Assembly (NCBI GenBank): GCA_017447515.1
Contig: JAFSNG010000014.1
Coordinates: 1-50,098 of the forward strand
Direction of reading: 5' to 3'
DNA length: 50,098 bases
DNA from: Prevotella sp.
GTDB lineage: Bacteria > Bacteroidota > Bacteroidia > Bacteroidales > Bacteroidaceae
Position 1 is the stretch's first letter. Every line of letters begins with the position of its first letter. The notes below the pieces were generated by a model. The model saw nothing but the letters and a program-made list of their open reading frames with translations. It had not been told where the DNA came from and ran no database searches. Positions 32,528-41,749 of this stretch are shown here, piece after piece. The translations under genes and the position numbers were made by a program.

Positions 32528-33850
32528 CCTCGCTAATTCCTTAAACTGCTCACCTCTGTCTTCCATATTTTTAAAGAGGTCGAACGACGCACAACAGGGT
32601 GACAGCAACACCGTCATACCCGGCTCGGCCATCTCGTAACAGGCGGCCACGCAATCCTTCATGGAGTGCGTGTCTCGAACAGGAATGCCCAGTGAGTCGA
32701 AATTATCGTGCAACTTCTGGTTATCAGCCCCCAGATAAACCAGCCCGGCACACTTCTCCTTCACCAACGGCTTGATTGGCTCGTAGTCATTGCCCTTATC
32801 CTTACCACCAATAATGAGGATAGTCTTGGTCTTCATCGACTCCAATGCATACCAGCACGCATCGACATTGGTGGCTTTCGAATCATTGATATACTGTACG
32901 CCACGAACGGTGCACACCTTCTCCAAACGGTGCTCAACGCCCGGGAAATCGCTCAACGACTTACGGATGACCTCTTTCTTGATACCTGCAACATCTGACG
33001 CGATACCTGCAGCCAGCGAGTTGTAGATATTATGTTTTCCTGTCAGACTCAGCGACTCCTGTTCCATATTAAACGGTTCGGGTTTTTCAATCTTATACTG
33101 CCCTTCCTCGATATAACCGATACTGCCCTTTTCTTTCAGTTCAGAGAATGGATACTGTATGGCCTTAATGTCATACTTCTCCAGTTCCCTCTTGATAATC
33201 GGGTCATCATTCCAATAAATGAAAGCATCCTTCGGCGTCTGATTTCGAATGATGCGCATCTTGGCATCGACATAGTTCTGCATCTTGAAATCATAGCGGT
33301 CCAGATGGTCGGGCGTGATATTGAGCAAAATGGCAACATTGGCCCGGAAATCATACATATTGTCGAGCTGGAAAGAAGACAACTCGATAATGTAATATTC
33401 ATGCGGATCCTCAGCAACCTGCAGGGCTAACGAGTTTCCAATATTACCTGCCAGACCGGCATCATAGCCTGCCTCCTTGAAGATATGATAGATAAGGCTC
33501 GTCGTCGTTGTCTTACCATTTGAACCTGTAATACATATCATCTTCGAGTTGGTATAGCGACCGGCAAACTCAATCTCACTGATGATATGAATGCCTTTCT
33601 CCTTGATTTTTACAATCATCGGAGCCGTATCAGGAATACCCGGACTCTTGATGACCTCGTCGGCATCCAGAATTTTCTCTTCCGTATGATGTCCTTCCTC
33701 CCAGCTAATCTGGTGGTCGTCCATCAACTTCTTATACTTATCGTTGATTTTCGACATGTCACTGACAAACACGTCGAAACCTTGCTTCTTGGCCAGAACG
33801 GCAGCTCCTGCTCCGCTCTCTCCTGCTCCTAATATAACTATCTTACTCAT
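32519..33850 (-). CDS. murD: UDP-N-acetylmuramoyl-L-alanine--D-glutamate ligase MurD
   Basis: 443 residues. It adds D-glutamate to UDP-MurNAc-L-Ala. N-terminal GAGESGAGAAVLAKKQGFDVFVSD, P-loop CITGSNGKTTTTSLI near residue 110, TPDHLDRYD and the C-terminal PGVEHRLEKVCTVRGV followed by INDSKATN are all diagnostic of MurD. Complete and of normal length. The stop codon TAG is part of the 9-bp repeat array. The start is 2 bp from the mraY stop, so translation is probably coupled. Confidence 0.98.
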   Translation of the reverse strand: MSKIVILGAGESGAGAAVLAKKQGFDVFVSDMSKINDKYKKLMDDHQISWEEGHHTEEKILDADEVIKSPGIPDTAPMIVKIKEKGIHIISEIEFAGRYTNSKMICITGSNGKTTTTSLIYHIFKEAGYDAGLAGNIGNSLALQVAEDPHEYYIIELSSFQLDNMYDFRANVAILLNITPDHLDRYDFKMQNYVDAKMRIIRNQTPKDAFIYWNDDPIIKRELEKYDIKAIQYPFSELKEKGSIGYIEEGQYKIEKPEPFNMEQESLSLTGKHNIYNSLAAGIASDVAGIKKEVIRKSLSDFPGVEHRLEKVCTVRGVQYINDSKATNVDACWYALESMKTKTILIIGGKDKGNDYEPIKPLVKEKCAGLVYLGADNQKLHDNFDSLGIPVRDTHSMKDCVAACYEMAEPGMTVLLSPCCASFDLFKNMEDRGEQFKELARNL

Positions 33851-33852
33851 CT

Positions 33853-35124
33853 TTATCTAATCTTCAAAGTAATAATCGTTAATGCTGCCAATATAATTGT
33901 GATAATCCAGAAACGGATGGTAATCTTCGACTCATGGAACGGACGGTGGGGCCAGCCCTTTAGAATGTACGTACTGGTCTGATCCAACTGGGAGTCAAGT
34001 TTGCGGAAGGTATCATGGATCGGGGTAGCACGGAAGACTCTCACACGCTTTCCCTTGCGCTTCTGCAGTTTAAACCACTGTGTCTGGATGATGACACTAA
34101 GACTTTCAATAAGGAAGATTCCGCACAAGATGGGGAGCATCAGTTCCTTATGGATGATAACGGCACAAACACCGATAATACCACCAATGGTCAACGAACC
34201 CGTATCGCCCATAAACACCTGAGCGGGGAAGGCATTGTACCAAAGGAAACCCACCATAGCTCCGATGAAAGCAGAAAGGAACACAACCAGTTCTTGTGAA
34301 CCGGGGATATACATGATGTCGAAATAGGCGGCATAGATGATGTGGGACGAAATATAGGTAAATATCAACAACGCCGCACCGATAATAGCCGAATTACCCG
34401 CACACATGCCGTCCATGCCATCATTCAGATTAGCACCGTTCGACAAGGCCGTCACAACGAGTATCGTCATGATGACAAATAATATCCAACCTGCTGCCAC
34501 CTTATACTCACCCAAGAACGACATAATACTGGAGTAGTTCAGGTTGTGGTTCTTAATAAAGGGGATGGTAGTCTGCAGCGACTTCACAGCCTCCGTCTTG
34601 TGCTTTACCACAATCTCCTGATTCTGCTTAATTTCAGATACGTTCTCGCGGACGACAGCATCAGGACTGAGCCAGAGCGTCAATCCGACAATAAAACCGA
34701 TTGACACCTGTCCAACGATCTTATAGATACCTTTGAGACCATCCTTGTTCTTGCGGAATATCTTGATATAATCATCCATAAAGCCAAGGAATCCAAGCCA
34801 TACAGTGGTACCTATCATCAGCAATAGATAGATATTACGCATACGTCCTAACAGCAGTACAGGAATCAAGATACTGACAATGATGATGATGCCACCCATT
34901 GTAGGTACTCCTTTTTTCTCTACACCGAACGGGTCGATACTGGGGTCGCGAGCGGTCTCGGCAATATTACGGCGCTTCATCCACTTGATGAAATACTCAC
35001 CAAACCACGCTGAGATAACAAGCGACAAGATAAGGGCCAGCAACGAACGGAACGAGATATACGACCAGAGATGCGCACCTGGAATATCATATTGCTCTAA
35101 GAATCTGAAAATGTAGTATAGCAT
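33853..35124 (-). CDS. mraY: Phospho-MurNAc-pentapeptide transferase MraY
   Basis: 423 residues with about ten membrane segments. It attaches phospho-MurNAc-pentapeptide to undecaprenyl phosphate to make lipid I. Conserved sites are GVPTMGG near residue 73, LSNGANLNDGMDGMCAG (Mg and catalytic Asp), and FMGDTGSLTIGG. It is about 60 residues longer than the E. coli protein because of a hydrophilic loop (about 175-215; ENVSEIKQNQEIVVKHKTEA), as I recall for Bacteroidetes homologues. It is followed directly by murD and preceded by murE at 20 bp. Confidence 0.98.
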   Translation of the reverse strand: MLYYIFRFLEQYDIPGAHLWSYISFRSLLALILSLVISAWFGEYFIKWMKRRNIAETARDPSIDPFGVEKKGVPTMGGIIIIVSILIPVLLLGRMRNIYLLLMIGTTVWLGFLGFMDDYIKIFRKNKDGLKGIYKIVGQVSIGFIVGLTLWLSPDAVVRENVSEIKQNQEIVVKHKTEAVKSLQTTIPFIKNHNLNYSSIMSFLGEYKVAAGWILFVIMTILVVTALSNGANLNDGMDGMCAGNSAIIGAALLIFTYISSHIIYAAYFDIMYIPGSQELVVFLSAFIGAMVGFLWYNAFPAQVFMGDTGSLTIGGIIGVCAVIIHKELMLPILCGIFLIESLSVIIQTQWFKLQKRKGKRVRVFRATPIHDTFRKLDSQLDQTSTYILKGWPHRPFHESKITIRFWIITIILAALTIITLKIR

Positions 35125-35144
35125 ATCTTTCCTTTATTTCGTTA

Positions 35145-36614
35145 TTACGAGTTGATTCCGAAAATCTCCCTAACGATTTCCCTGTCATCGAAATGGTGCT
35201 TCACACCCTTGATTTCCTGATAATCCTCATGACCCTTGCCGGCAATGAGGATAACATCACCCTTCTGAGCCAGCATACTGGCTGTACGGATAGCTTCCTT
35301 GCGGTCTACAATACTCACCACCTTCTTCATCTGCTGAGGAGTTAGACCTGCCAACATATCATTGATGATATCCTGAGGCTCCTCAAAACGCGGATTGTCG
35401 GAAGTGATAATCACCTTGTCACTCTGCTTGACGGCCTCCTGAGCCATCAGCGGACGCTTGCCTTTATCACGGTTTCCACCGGCTCCACAAACAGTGATGA
35501 CCTGTCCACCCTTACCATCCAATACTTCATGAATGGCATTCAGCACATTCTCCAAAGCATCGGGCGTATGGGCATAGTCTACAATGGCGGTCACTCCTTC
35601 CTGCGAACGGATGGGTTCCAGTCGGCCTACCACACTCTTCAACGTGCTAAGCACCAGGAGTACGTCTTCTGGTTTCTTCCCCAACATAATAGCAGCACCA
35701 TAGACGGCTAACAGGTTGGAGACATTGAACTTTCCAATGAATTGAACACCGACCTCACGACCGTCAATCTCCAGATACATGCCTTCGAAATGGCACTCGA
35801 TGATACGGGCACGGAAATCGGCCATCGAACGGGTGCTATAGGTCTTCACCTGAGCTTTTGTATTCTGCACCATCACACGACCGTTCTTATCGTCGGCATT
35901 CGTAATAGCAAAGGCATCCTTTGGCAGTCCATCGAAGAAAGCCTTCTTGGCATCACGGTAGTTCTCGAAGGTCTTGTGGTAGTCCAAATGGTCACGAGTA
36001 AGGTTGGTAAAGAGACCACCTGCAAATTTCAGCCCGCCAATACGCTTTTGGGCGATGGCGTGACTGGAACACTCCATAAAGGCGTATTCACAACCTGCTT
36101 CCACCATCTTGGCCAGCAGTCGATTGAGTTCGATGGGGTCAGGAGTGGTATGGTCGGCAGGAATCACTTCGCCCTCAATATAGTTGCTGACAGTAGAAAG
36201 CAGGCCGCACTTATGACCAAACTTACGGAACATATTATATAATAAGGTGGCGATAGTGGTCTTGCCGTTGGTTCCTGTCACACCGACCAGCTTCAGTTTC
36301 TGCGAGGGCTCACCATAGAACATGGTAGCAACCTGTCCCACAGCATCTTCCGTTGAAGCCACCTGCACATAGGTCACACCATTGTTCCCCATCGCGTCAG
36401 CATCGGGCAAATCCTCACACAACACAGCTTTCGCTCCCAACTCAATGGCCTTGGGAATGAAACGATGACCATCCGTCTGCGTACCCTTGATGGCTACGAA
36501 AAGATGACCATTCTCTACCTTACGGGAGTCAATGTTCACCCCCGTGATGTCCACCTCCGCATCACCCACAATGGCCAGAGGAGTTACATGCTTTAATAGT
36601 TCTGTCAGCTTCAT
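35145..36614 (-). CDS. murE: UDP-MurNAc-tripeptide synthetase MurE, meso-diaminopimelate type
   Basis: 489 residues. It adds the third residue of the peptidoglycan stem peptide. P-loop [15 protein letters not shown] near residue 115 and [11 protein letters not shown] around 180. The specificity motif DNPR at residues 406-409 is the one that binds meso-diaminopimelate (lysine-type enzymes lack it), so this organism should have meso-DAP peptidoglycan. The late GKGHEDYQ is also present. It starts 19 bp after the ftsI stop. All domains are complete. Confidence 0.98.
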   Translation of the reverse strand: MKLTELLKHVTPLAIVGDAEVDITGVNIDSRKVENGHLFVAIKGTQTDGHRFIPKAIELGAKAVLCEDLPDADAMGNNGVTYVQVASTEDAVGQVATMFYGEPSQKLKLVGVTGTNGKTTIATLLYNMFRKFGHKCGLLSTVSNYIEGEVIPADHTTPDPIELNRLLAKMVEAGCEYAFMECSSHAIAQKRIGGLKFAGGLFTNLTRDHLDYHKTFENYRDAKKAFFDGLPKDAFAITNADDKNGRVMVQNTKAQVKTYSTRSMADFRARIIECHFEGMYLEIDGREVGVQFIGKFNVSNLLAVYGAAIMLGKKPEDVLLVLSTLKSVVGRLEPIRSQEGVTAIVDYAHTPDALENVLNAIHEVLDGKGGQVITVCGAGGNRDKGKRPLMAQEAVKQSDKVIITSDNPRFEEPQDIINDMLAGLTPQQMKKVVSIVDRKEAIRTASMLAQKGDVILIAGKGHEDYQEIKGVKHHFDDREIVREIFGINS

Positions 36615-36633
36615 ACACCTTATTATATATATA

Positions 36634-38766
36634 TTAATGCAACGTCAAAACACATTCCCCGCCTTTGACAATTTCCTTGCCGGCAGGATAGCTCTGCGAC
36701 TTCACCTTACCACGGCCTTGTATCTTCACCTTCAGACCACGGCTCTCCAACAGATAGACAGCATCCTTGGCACCCATGCCTGTCACGTCGGGGGTCACTG
36801 TCTCGCCATAGACCTTGGCCGGCTGACTGACACGCTTGTTGACGCCTAACTCACCCAAGATGTAATTGGCCGATGCAGCATCACCATTCTTCACGTCAGG
36901 AATGACTACCGAATGCTCGTCATGGGCATCGTCCACACTCATCTTCAGATGACGTGCCATCACTCCCTCTGCGATATGATGGAATACTACACCGCTCATA
37001 CCACCACCTGAGGCGGGCAGTCCGGACTTCTTGATACAGACAATACAAGAGTAACGAGGATTATCTGCAGGGAAATAGCCTGCAAACGAGAGCCAGTATT
37101 GTACTATACCACTCTTATAGCCCGACTTACCCTGTGACACCTGGGCAGTACCGGTCTTACCTGCCACCTTGAATAACGGCGAACCGGCCTTTCTACCCAA
37201 ACCCTGACTGACCACATGTTCCAAAATGGTCTGAATGGTCTTCAGTGCCGCTGGTCTTGCAATGCGCTCCTTGATGACCTCTGGTTCGAACTCCTTGACG
37301 GTCTCACCATTCTTGACAATCTTCTTAACGAAGCGAGGCCTCATCATCTTACCATTATTGGCAATGGCATTATAGAAGGTTACCGTATTGATAGGGGCAA
37401 TCTGCGTCTCATAGCCTATCGACATCCAAGGCAACGTAGTGGCATACCAGTTATCGTCATAACGCCCGTTCTTTTTGCGCTGTGGCATACGGATAAGGGG
37501 AGGACGGTAACCAGGAAGGATATCCTGCAACTTCAGATCCTGGCCGATACCCACTCTGTAAAGACCCTTGACATAACGTTCTGCCTCATTGTGATAGAAC
37601 TTGTCTATCACATGGCTCACACCGATATTCGAACTGACCTCCAACGTTCTGGCCACATTGATATCACCATAGCCGCCACGACGCCAGTTGTGGTCTTTCA
37701 TCTCTCGACCGTACATCGGCATGACACCACCGCCTGTATGGATGATGTAACTGGTATCTTGTGGATTCTCACCCAATACGCCATCGTCCAAAGCGACAAG
37801 GATAGAGGCAGTCTTAAACACCGAACCAGGCTCACAACGATAACTCATCGCAGAGTTGACGGCTTCGATGTAGTTGCCGTTTTCGTTCCGCATCAGATTG
37901 ACAATAGCCTTTACGTCACCTGTCTCTACTTCCATCAGGATAGCCACGCCCAGTTCCCCATTGACCTCAGGCCGCTTCAACATATCCAACAATGAACGCT
38001 CTGCCAAGTCCTGCATATTGACATCAATGGTCGTCACGATATCATAGCCGTCAACGGGCAGCGTCACGGGGATATTCATATATTTGTTCAGCACCTTACG
38101 GCGACCCGTGATACCAGGAACACCTCGGAGGATGGAGTCGTTGGAGAGTTCCAAACCATAATAGGCGGAGTCTTTGGCACCATACAGACCGCCAATGGTG
38201 CGCATGGCCAGTGAACCAAACGGACGGCGGCGGGAATTGAAGGGCTCATCATGGAAACCACTCTTGTAACGGGGCATATTAAAGAATGGCAGCTGGCTAA
38301 CCTCAACAAAGGTGTTATAGTCTATACGACGTTTCCAAATGGGCCAGTGACGGGCTCCAACGGTACCATTTTTGTTGACCTTATGGCGACCCTCCTCCAA
38401 ATCGTGCTTGAACTCTGCCGCAGATTTCGACGGGAATATCTTGTTCAGGCCATTACAAACAGAATCCAGTTTGTCAAGCCACAACGAATCGTCCTTCTCA
38501 AAGGCTGCTGCCTGAAAGTCCATAAAGATCTTATATTCCGGAATAGAAGTAGCCATCAACTGTCCGTCACAGCTGAGGATATTACCTCGGTTGGGCTTTA
38601 CGCTGACACTGTCGCGCTTCAGGCGATCGGCAACCTCCGTCCAGTACTGCTTTTTGGCAGTCATGATATAGAGGGCCTTGCCAATGACAGCAAGCCCGAT
38701 GACTGTCAGTAGCACTGCAATCATCATGTATCGGGGCATGACTTTATCGTTATCGAACTTACTCAT
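36634..38766 (-). CDS. ftsI: Penicillin-binding protein FtsI (class B, with PASTA domain)
   Basis: 710 residues. Septal transpeptidase that cross-links glycan strands. One N-terminal membrane anchor (about 14-35), a dimerisation/pedestal domain, then the transpeptidase with SVFK (active Ser315 and Lys318), SSN (378-380) and KTG (537-539). A single PASTA domain ends the protein (about 655-710; [20 protein letters not shown]). The PASTA extension is usual for Bacteroidetes FtsI and absent in E. coli. It lies 6 bp after the ftsL-like gene and 19 bp before murE. Confidence 0.97.
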   Translation of the reverse strand: MSKFDNDKVMPRYMMIAVLLTVIGLAVIGKALYIMTAKKQYWTEVADRLKRDSVSVKPNRGNILSCDGQLMATSIPEYKIFMDFQAAAFEKDDSLWLDKLDSVCNGLNKIFPSKSAAEFKHDLEEGRHKVNKNGTVGARHWPIWKRRIDYNTFVEVSQLPFFNMPRYKSGFHDEPFNSRRRPFGSLAMRTIGGLYGAKDSAYYGLELSNDSILRGVPGITGRRKVLNKYMNIPVTLPVDGYDIVTTIDVNMQDLAERSLLDMLKRPEVNGELGVAILMEVETGDVKAIVNLMRNENGNYIEAVNSAMSYRCEPGSVFKTASILVALDDGVLGENPQDTSYIIHTGGGVMPMYGREMKDHNWRRGGYGDINVARTLEVSSNIGVSHVIDKFYHNEAERYVKGLYRVGIGQDLKLQDILPGYRPPLIRMPQRKKNGRYDDNWYATTLPWMSIGYETQIAPINTVTFYNAIANNGKMMRPRFVKKIVKNGETVKEFEPEVIKERIARPAALKTIQTILEHVVSQGLGRKAGSPLFKVAGKTGTAQVSQGKSGYKSGIVQYWLSFAGYFPADNPRYSCIVCIKKSGLPASGGGMSGVVFHHIAEGVMARHLKMSVDDAHDEHSVVIPDVKNGDAASANYILGELGVNKRVSQPAKVYGETVTPDVTGMGAKDAVYLLESRGLKVKIQGRGKVKSQSYPAGKEIVKGGECVLTLH

Positions 38767-38772
38767 CTCTTC

Positions 38773-39258
38773 TTATTCCGGCACTTCTATGATGTAGGGC
38801 GGCTGGTCGGCTTGATGCAACAGCGAGTCCTGATTTTGTTTCAATATCTCTAAGACATGACTCTCACGGCATTTCTCCGTTAACGTGCTTGACGAGGAGA
38901 GGGCCTTGTATTTGGCGTCTGTCAGTCTCTGCTCAAGTTTATCAATAGCAATCATATCCTGCTGACACTGATAGCGAAAGGCAACATAAACAATAGAGAA
39001 CGCCACAATCAGAACAAAGAGCCATATCTGCGAACGGACAACCTCGGTCGTCAGCAGGTCGCCACCCAATATGGTGCGCAGGTTCAGCTGACCAGAAGGT
39101 TTCGGGTCTTCCTCGCTGGCTGTCTCCTTAATCATCTGGAGCGTCTCCTTCAGTGTCGATTCCTTGGCATCTTCACCAGCTTCGGAAACGTACTCCTCTG
39201 CCAGTGGCTGTTCCTCTATCACCAAGGGGACCTCTTCTTGTTTCTTGTCTTCTGCCAT
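38773..39258 (-). CDS. ftsL: FtsL-like bitopic division protein
   Basis: 161 residues. An acidic cytoplasmic part of about 75 residues (MAEDKKQEEVPLVIEEQPLA) precedes one membrane segment (about 78-98, IWLFVLIVAFSIVYVAF) and a periplasmic helix suited to a coiled coil (DMIAIDKLEQRLTDAKYKAL), ending YIIEVPE. This is the topology of FtsL, which pairs with FtsB and FtsQ and supports FtsW/FtsI. Sequence is poorly conserved; the assignment rests on topology and on the position between rsmH and ftsI. It begins 4 bp after the rsmH stop. The cytoplasmic domain is longer than in E. coli. Confidence 0.85.
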   Translation of the reverse strand: MAEDKKQEEVPLVIEEQPLAEEYVSEAGEDAKESTLKETLQMIKETASEEDPKPSGQLNLRTILGGDLLTTEVVRSQIWLFVLIVAFSIVYVAFRYQCQQDMIAIDKLEQRLTDAKYKALSSSSTLTEKCRESHVLEILKQNQDSLLHQADQPPYIIEVPE

Positions 39259-39262
39259 TACA

Positions 39263-40174
39263 CTATACTTTTTCTGCTATTCTCAATTTTGCACTTCTGC
39301 TGCGAGGATTGCGCTGCTGCTCGTCCTCTGTAGGGGTGATCAACTTCTCAACCAACCGATAGGGCGACGATATACGGCCAAAAAAGTCCTGATCAACCTT
39401 ACCTTCCGCGTTGCCAGCCTTCATGACATTCTTCACGATGCGGTCTTCCAGCGAATGATAGGTAATAACACTCAGCCTTCCACCCTCACGGAGCAGTTCC
39501 GTAGCTCCTTTTAACATATCACACAGGGCATCCATCTCGTGGTTCACCTCAATACGCAGTGCCTGATACAACTTGGCCATATCCTTCTTTTCGCGTTCAG
39601 AACGCATCAAAGGCTCAACAGCTTCAGCCAACTGTCCCGTGGTCGTTATCTCCTGCTGCCGGCGATAGTCGCAAATCGCCTTGGCTATCCGACGGGCATT
39701 CTTCAACTCTCCGTAGAGATAGAACACATCGGCCAACTGCTCCTCGCTATAGTTGTTCAGTATATCGGCGGCCGTCTGTCCGGCTCGTTTGTTCATCCTC
39801 ATATCCAACGGAGCATCAAAACGGAAGGAGAAGCCTCGTGTCTCATCATCGAAATGATGACTGGACACACCTAAATCTCCTAACAGACCATCTATCTTCT
39901 CTACTTCATAGTAACGCATCCACTGGCTGATATATCTAAAGTTGCTGCGAACGAAGGTAAATCTATCATCATCGACCATATTTTTCTCCGCATCAGCATC
40001 CTGGTCGAAGCTATACAAATGACCTTTCTTCCCCAGACGGGACAGAATCTCTTTCGAATGACCGCCGCCACCGAAAGTTACATCCACGTAAATGCCGTCG
40101 GGCTGGATATCCAGCCCGTCGACGCTCTCTTTCAAGAGAACAGGAACGTGGTATGTCTCTGCGGTCGTAATCAT
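39263..40174 (-). CDS. rsmH: 16S rRNA (cytosine1402-N4)-methyltransferase RsmH
   Basis: 303 residues. It methylates N4 of C1402 in 16S rRNA. N-terminal HVPVLLKESVDGLDI and the SAM-binding loop YVDVTFGGGGHSKEIL are diagnostic, as is the later DGLLGDLGVSSHHFD. The C-terminal VITYHSLEDRIVKNVM closes the family pattern. It stands second in the dcw cluster, 21 bp after mraZ, as in most bacteria. Confidence 0.98.
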   Translation of the reverse strand: MITTAETYHVPVLLKESVDGLDIQPDGIYVDVTFGGGGHSKEILSRLGKKGHLYSFDQDADAEKNMVDDDRFTFVRSNFRYISQWMRYYEVEKIDGLLGDLGVSSHHFDDETRGFSFRFDAPLDMRMNKRAGQTAADILNNYSEEQLADVFYLYGELKNARRIAKAICDYRRQQEITTTGQLAEAVEPLMRSEREKKDMAKLYQALRIEVNHEMDALCDMLKGATELLREGGRLSVITYHSLEDRIVKNVMKAGNAEGKVDQDFFGRISSPYRLVEKLITPTEDEQQRNPRSRSAKLRIAEKV

Positions 40175-40195
40175 CGTCTTTTATCTCTTTCTCGG

Positions 40196-40672
40196 TCATT
40201 CTTGTTCAGCCATCATCAGCTGTTCAAGGGCATTGCCAAAGTCCTCTGGTTTCATTTGCTGTTCTTCGGCTTTACGACTACTCCATATCTCTATGGTATC
40301 GCCCATACCGACAAACTTAATGTCCTGATCTATCTTAGCCATACGCAGATAACGCTTCGGTATCAGGAAACGTCCATTGCCGTCCAGTGTTACCAACTCC
40401 ACCTCCGACACAAACTGACGAAACACCTGCTGCTCCTGACGGTTCCATCTGTTCAGGCGGGCCCTCAACAAATCCATCTGCTCATTCCACACGCTTTCAG
40501 GATACAGCACCAGACAGGCTTGGAACACATCCTTACGCAACACAAGGCGCTGACTATGGTCAGCGTCACCAGTGTCACCGCCCCCTGCCTGTAAAACCTT
40601 GCGGAAGGTGGCGGGAAGGAAAGCGCGTCCCTTCACGTCAATCTTGGCTTCTATGTTGCCTAAAAAACGCAT
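40196..40672 (-). CDS. mraZ: Transcriptional regulator MraZ
   Basis: 158 residues from the ATG at 40672 (MRFLGNIEAKIDVKGRAFLPATF). A frame open to 40735 would place the promoter inside the gene and is rejected. Two SpoVT/AbrB-like MraZ domains: DVKGRAFLPATFRKVL in the first, TLDGNGRFLIPKRYLRMA in the second. MraZ binds spaced repeats upstream of its own gene and controls the dcw cluster; matching boxes are present at 40731-40755. It is the first gene of the cluster and is divergent from glsA. Confidence 0.96.
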   Translation of the reverse strand: MRFLGNIEAKIDVKGRAFLPATFRKVLQAGGGDTGDADHSQRLVLRKDVFQACLVLYPESVWNEQMDLLRARLNRWNRQEQQVFRQFVSEVELVTLDGNGRFLIPKRYLRMAKIDQDIKFVGMGDTIEIWSSRKAEEQQMKPEDFGNALEQLMMAEQE

Positions 40673-40712
40673 GCGTACCTCTTTTATGTTTAATTTTTTA
40701 TGAGTTTGGCTG

Positions 40713-40720
40713 CAAAGGTA
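40713..40720 (-). promoter_or_regulatory. -7 element of the mraZ/dcw promoter
   Basis: TACCTTTG on the minus strand, 40 bp upstream of the mraZ ATG. No clear TTTG box stands at -33; that position is occupied by the GTGG boxes. Confidence 0.65.
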
Positions 40721-40730
40721 ATCATTTTCC

Positions 40731-40755
40731 CCCACATTCCCCCACTTTTCTCCAC
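40731..40755 (-). promoter_or_regulatory. MraZ operator: three GTGG boxes at 10-bp period
   Basis: On the minus strand GTGGA (40751-40755), GTGGG (40741-40745) and GTGGG (40731-40735) follow each other with exactly five bases between them. E. coli MraZ binds TGGGN repeats separated by 5 nt upstream of mraZ, so the layout fits. The boxes cover the -33 region of the promoter, which suits autorepression. Confidence 0.8.
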
Positions 40756-40790
40756 TTTTTTTTAGTGAATAATTTATAAAAAGTTACTTT

Positions 40791-40818
40791 ATTGCACATT
40801 TTTCTTCAAAAGTGCAAT
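40791..40818. promoter_or_regulatory. Inverted repeat upstream of the glsA promoter
   Basis: ATTGCAC (40791-40797) and GTGCAAT (40812-40818) are perfect 7-bp inverted repeats 14 bp apart, just upstream of the glsA -7 box. The 21-bp centre-to-centre distance would place both half-sites on one DNA face. A regulator site is possible; none is identified. Confidence 0.4.
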
Positions 40819-40838
40819 CATTATCTAAATAAAATCAC

Positions 40839-40846
40839 TATCTTTG
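40839..40846 (+). promoter_or_regulatory. -7 element of the glsA promoter
   Basis: TATCTTTG followed by CA, 26 bp before the ATG at 40873. No TTTG at -33 was found, which may indicate dependence on an activator or merely a weak box. Confidence 0.6.
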
Positions 40847-40872
40847 CACATCGTTAAGAAGAATATAGAGAA

Positions 40873-41697
40873 ATGGGACAGATCACAGAAAAAACCATTG
40901 ACATTGATCAGATACTAAAAAACAAAATGGGAACCAAAGCCAAGTGGGTTCCTGGTTTCTTGGTGTCATGGCTCAAACGCATTGCCCATCAGGACCAGGT
41001 GAATGCTTTTCTTTGGGGGGCTCGTGACAAGGTAGGTACCCCTTGGCTCGAAGCCTGCATAGAGTATCTGCAGATAACACTCAAGGTAGAAGGAATAGAA
41101 AACCTGCCCGCCAAAGATGACGGACGGCTTTATACCATCGTGTCAAACCATCCTCTGGGTGGTATTGATGGTGTCGCGCTTGGAACGATTATAGGACGGC
41201 ATTACGACTCCCGATTCCGCTATTTGGTCAACGACCTCTTGATGTACCTCCCTGGACTTGCTCCACTCTGCATCCCTATCAACAAAACTGGACACCAAAG
41301 CCGTAACTTCCCTGCTATGGTGAAGGCTGGCTTCGAAAGTGACAACCACATGTTGATGTTCCCTGCCGGCATCTGTTCACGTCGTAAGAACAAGGTCATC
41401 AGAGATATTCCTTGGTCGAAGACGTTCATATCAAAGAGCGTAGAATACCAGCGCGACGTCGTACCCGTCCATTTCAGCGGACAGAACTCCAATTTCTTCT
41501 ACCGCCTGGCCAATTTCTCCGACCGTTTCCTGCCTTTCAACTTGGCCATGCTTTTCCTCGTTGACGAGATGTATAAGAACGTCGGCAAGACTTTCGAGGT
41601 TAAAATTGGAAAACCGATTCCCTGGCAGACCTTCGACAAGAGCAAGACTCCATTGGAATGGGCACAATACGTACAAGACCAGGTCTATAATCTCTAG
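40873..41697 (+). CDS. glsA: GlsA-type O-acyltransferase of glycine-lipid synthesis
   Basis: 274 residues. A lysophospholipid acyltransferase-like protein with the catalytic motif written HPLGGID (His93 to Asp99, HX5D rather than the usual HX4D) in VSNHPLGGIDG, and a second block FPAGICSRR near residue 165. Together with the GNAT gene that follows, it corresponds to the glsA/glsB pair that makes N-acyloxyacyl glycine lipids in Bacteroides thetaiotaomicron. GlsA adds the ester-linked second fatty acid. The order glsA-glsB and the 52-bp spacing suggest co-transcription. The gene ends NL-stop with its TAG supplied by the first unit of a CTAGAnnnT repeat. Divergent from mraZ. Confidence 0.88.
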   Translation: MGQITEKTIDIDQILKNKMGTKAKWVPGFLVSWLKRIAHQDQVNAFLWGARDKVGTPWLEACIEYLQITLKVEGIENLPAKDDGRLYTIVSNHPLGGIDGVALGTIIGRHYDSRFRYLVNDLLMYLPGLAPLCIPINKTGHQSRNFPAMVKAGFESDNHMLMFPAGICSRRKNKVIRDIPWSKTFISKSVEYQRDVVPVHFSGQNSNFFYRLANFSDRFLPFNLAMLFLVDEMYKNVGKTFEVKIGKPIPWQTFDKSKTPLEWAQYVQDQVYNL

Positions 41698-41720
41698 GAA
41701 ATCTAGATCCTCTAGAACAT
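41694..41720. repeat. CTAGAnnnT 9-bp tandem repeat, three units, in the glsA-glsB spacer
   Basis: CTAGGAAAT, CTAGATCCT, CTAGAACAT, followed by a further CTAG. The glsA stop TAG (41695-41697) is in the first unit. The last nine coding-end bases AATCTCTAG are the same as at the end of murD. Confidence 0.9.
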
Positions 41721-41749
41721 CTAGTTAACAACTATAATAACTTCAAACA

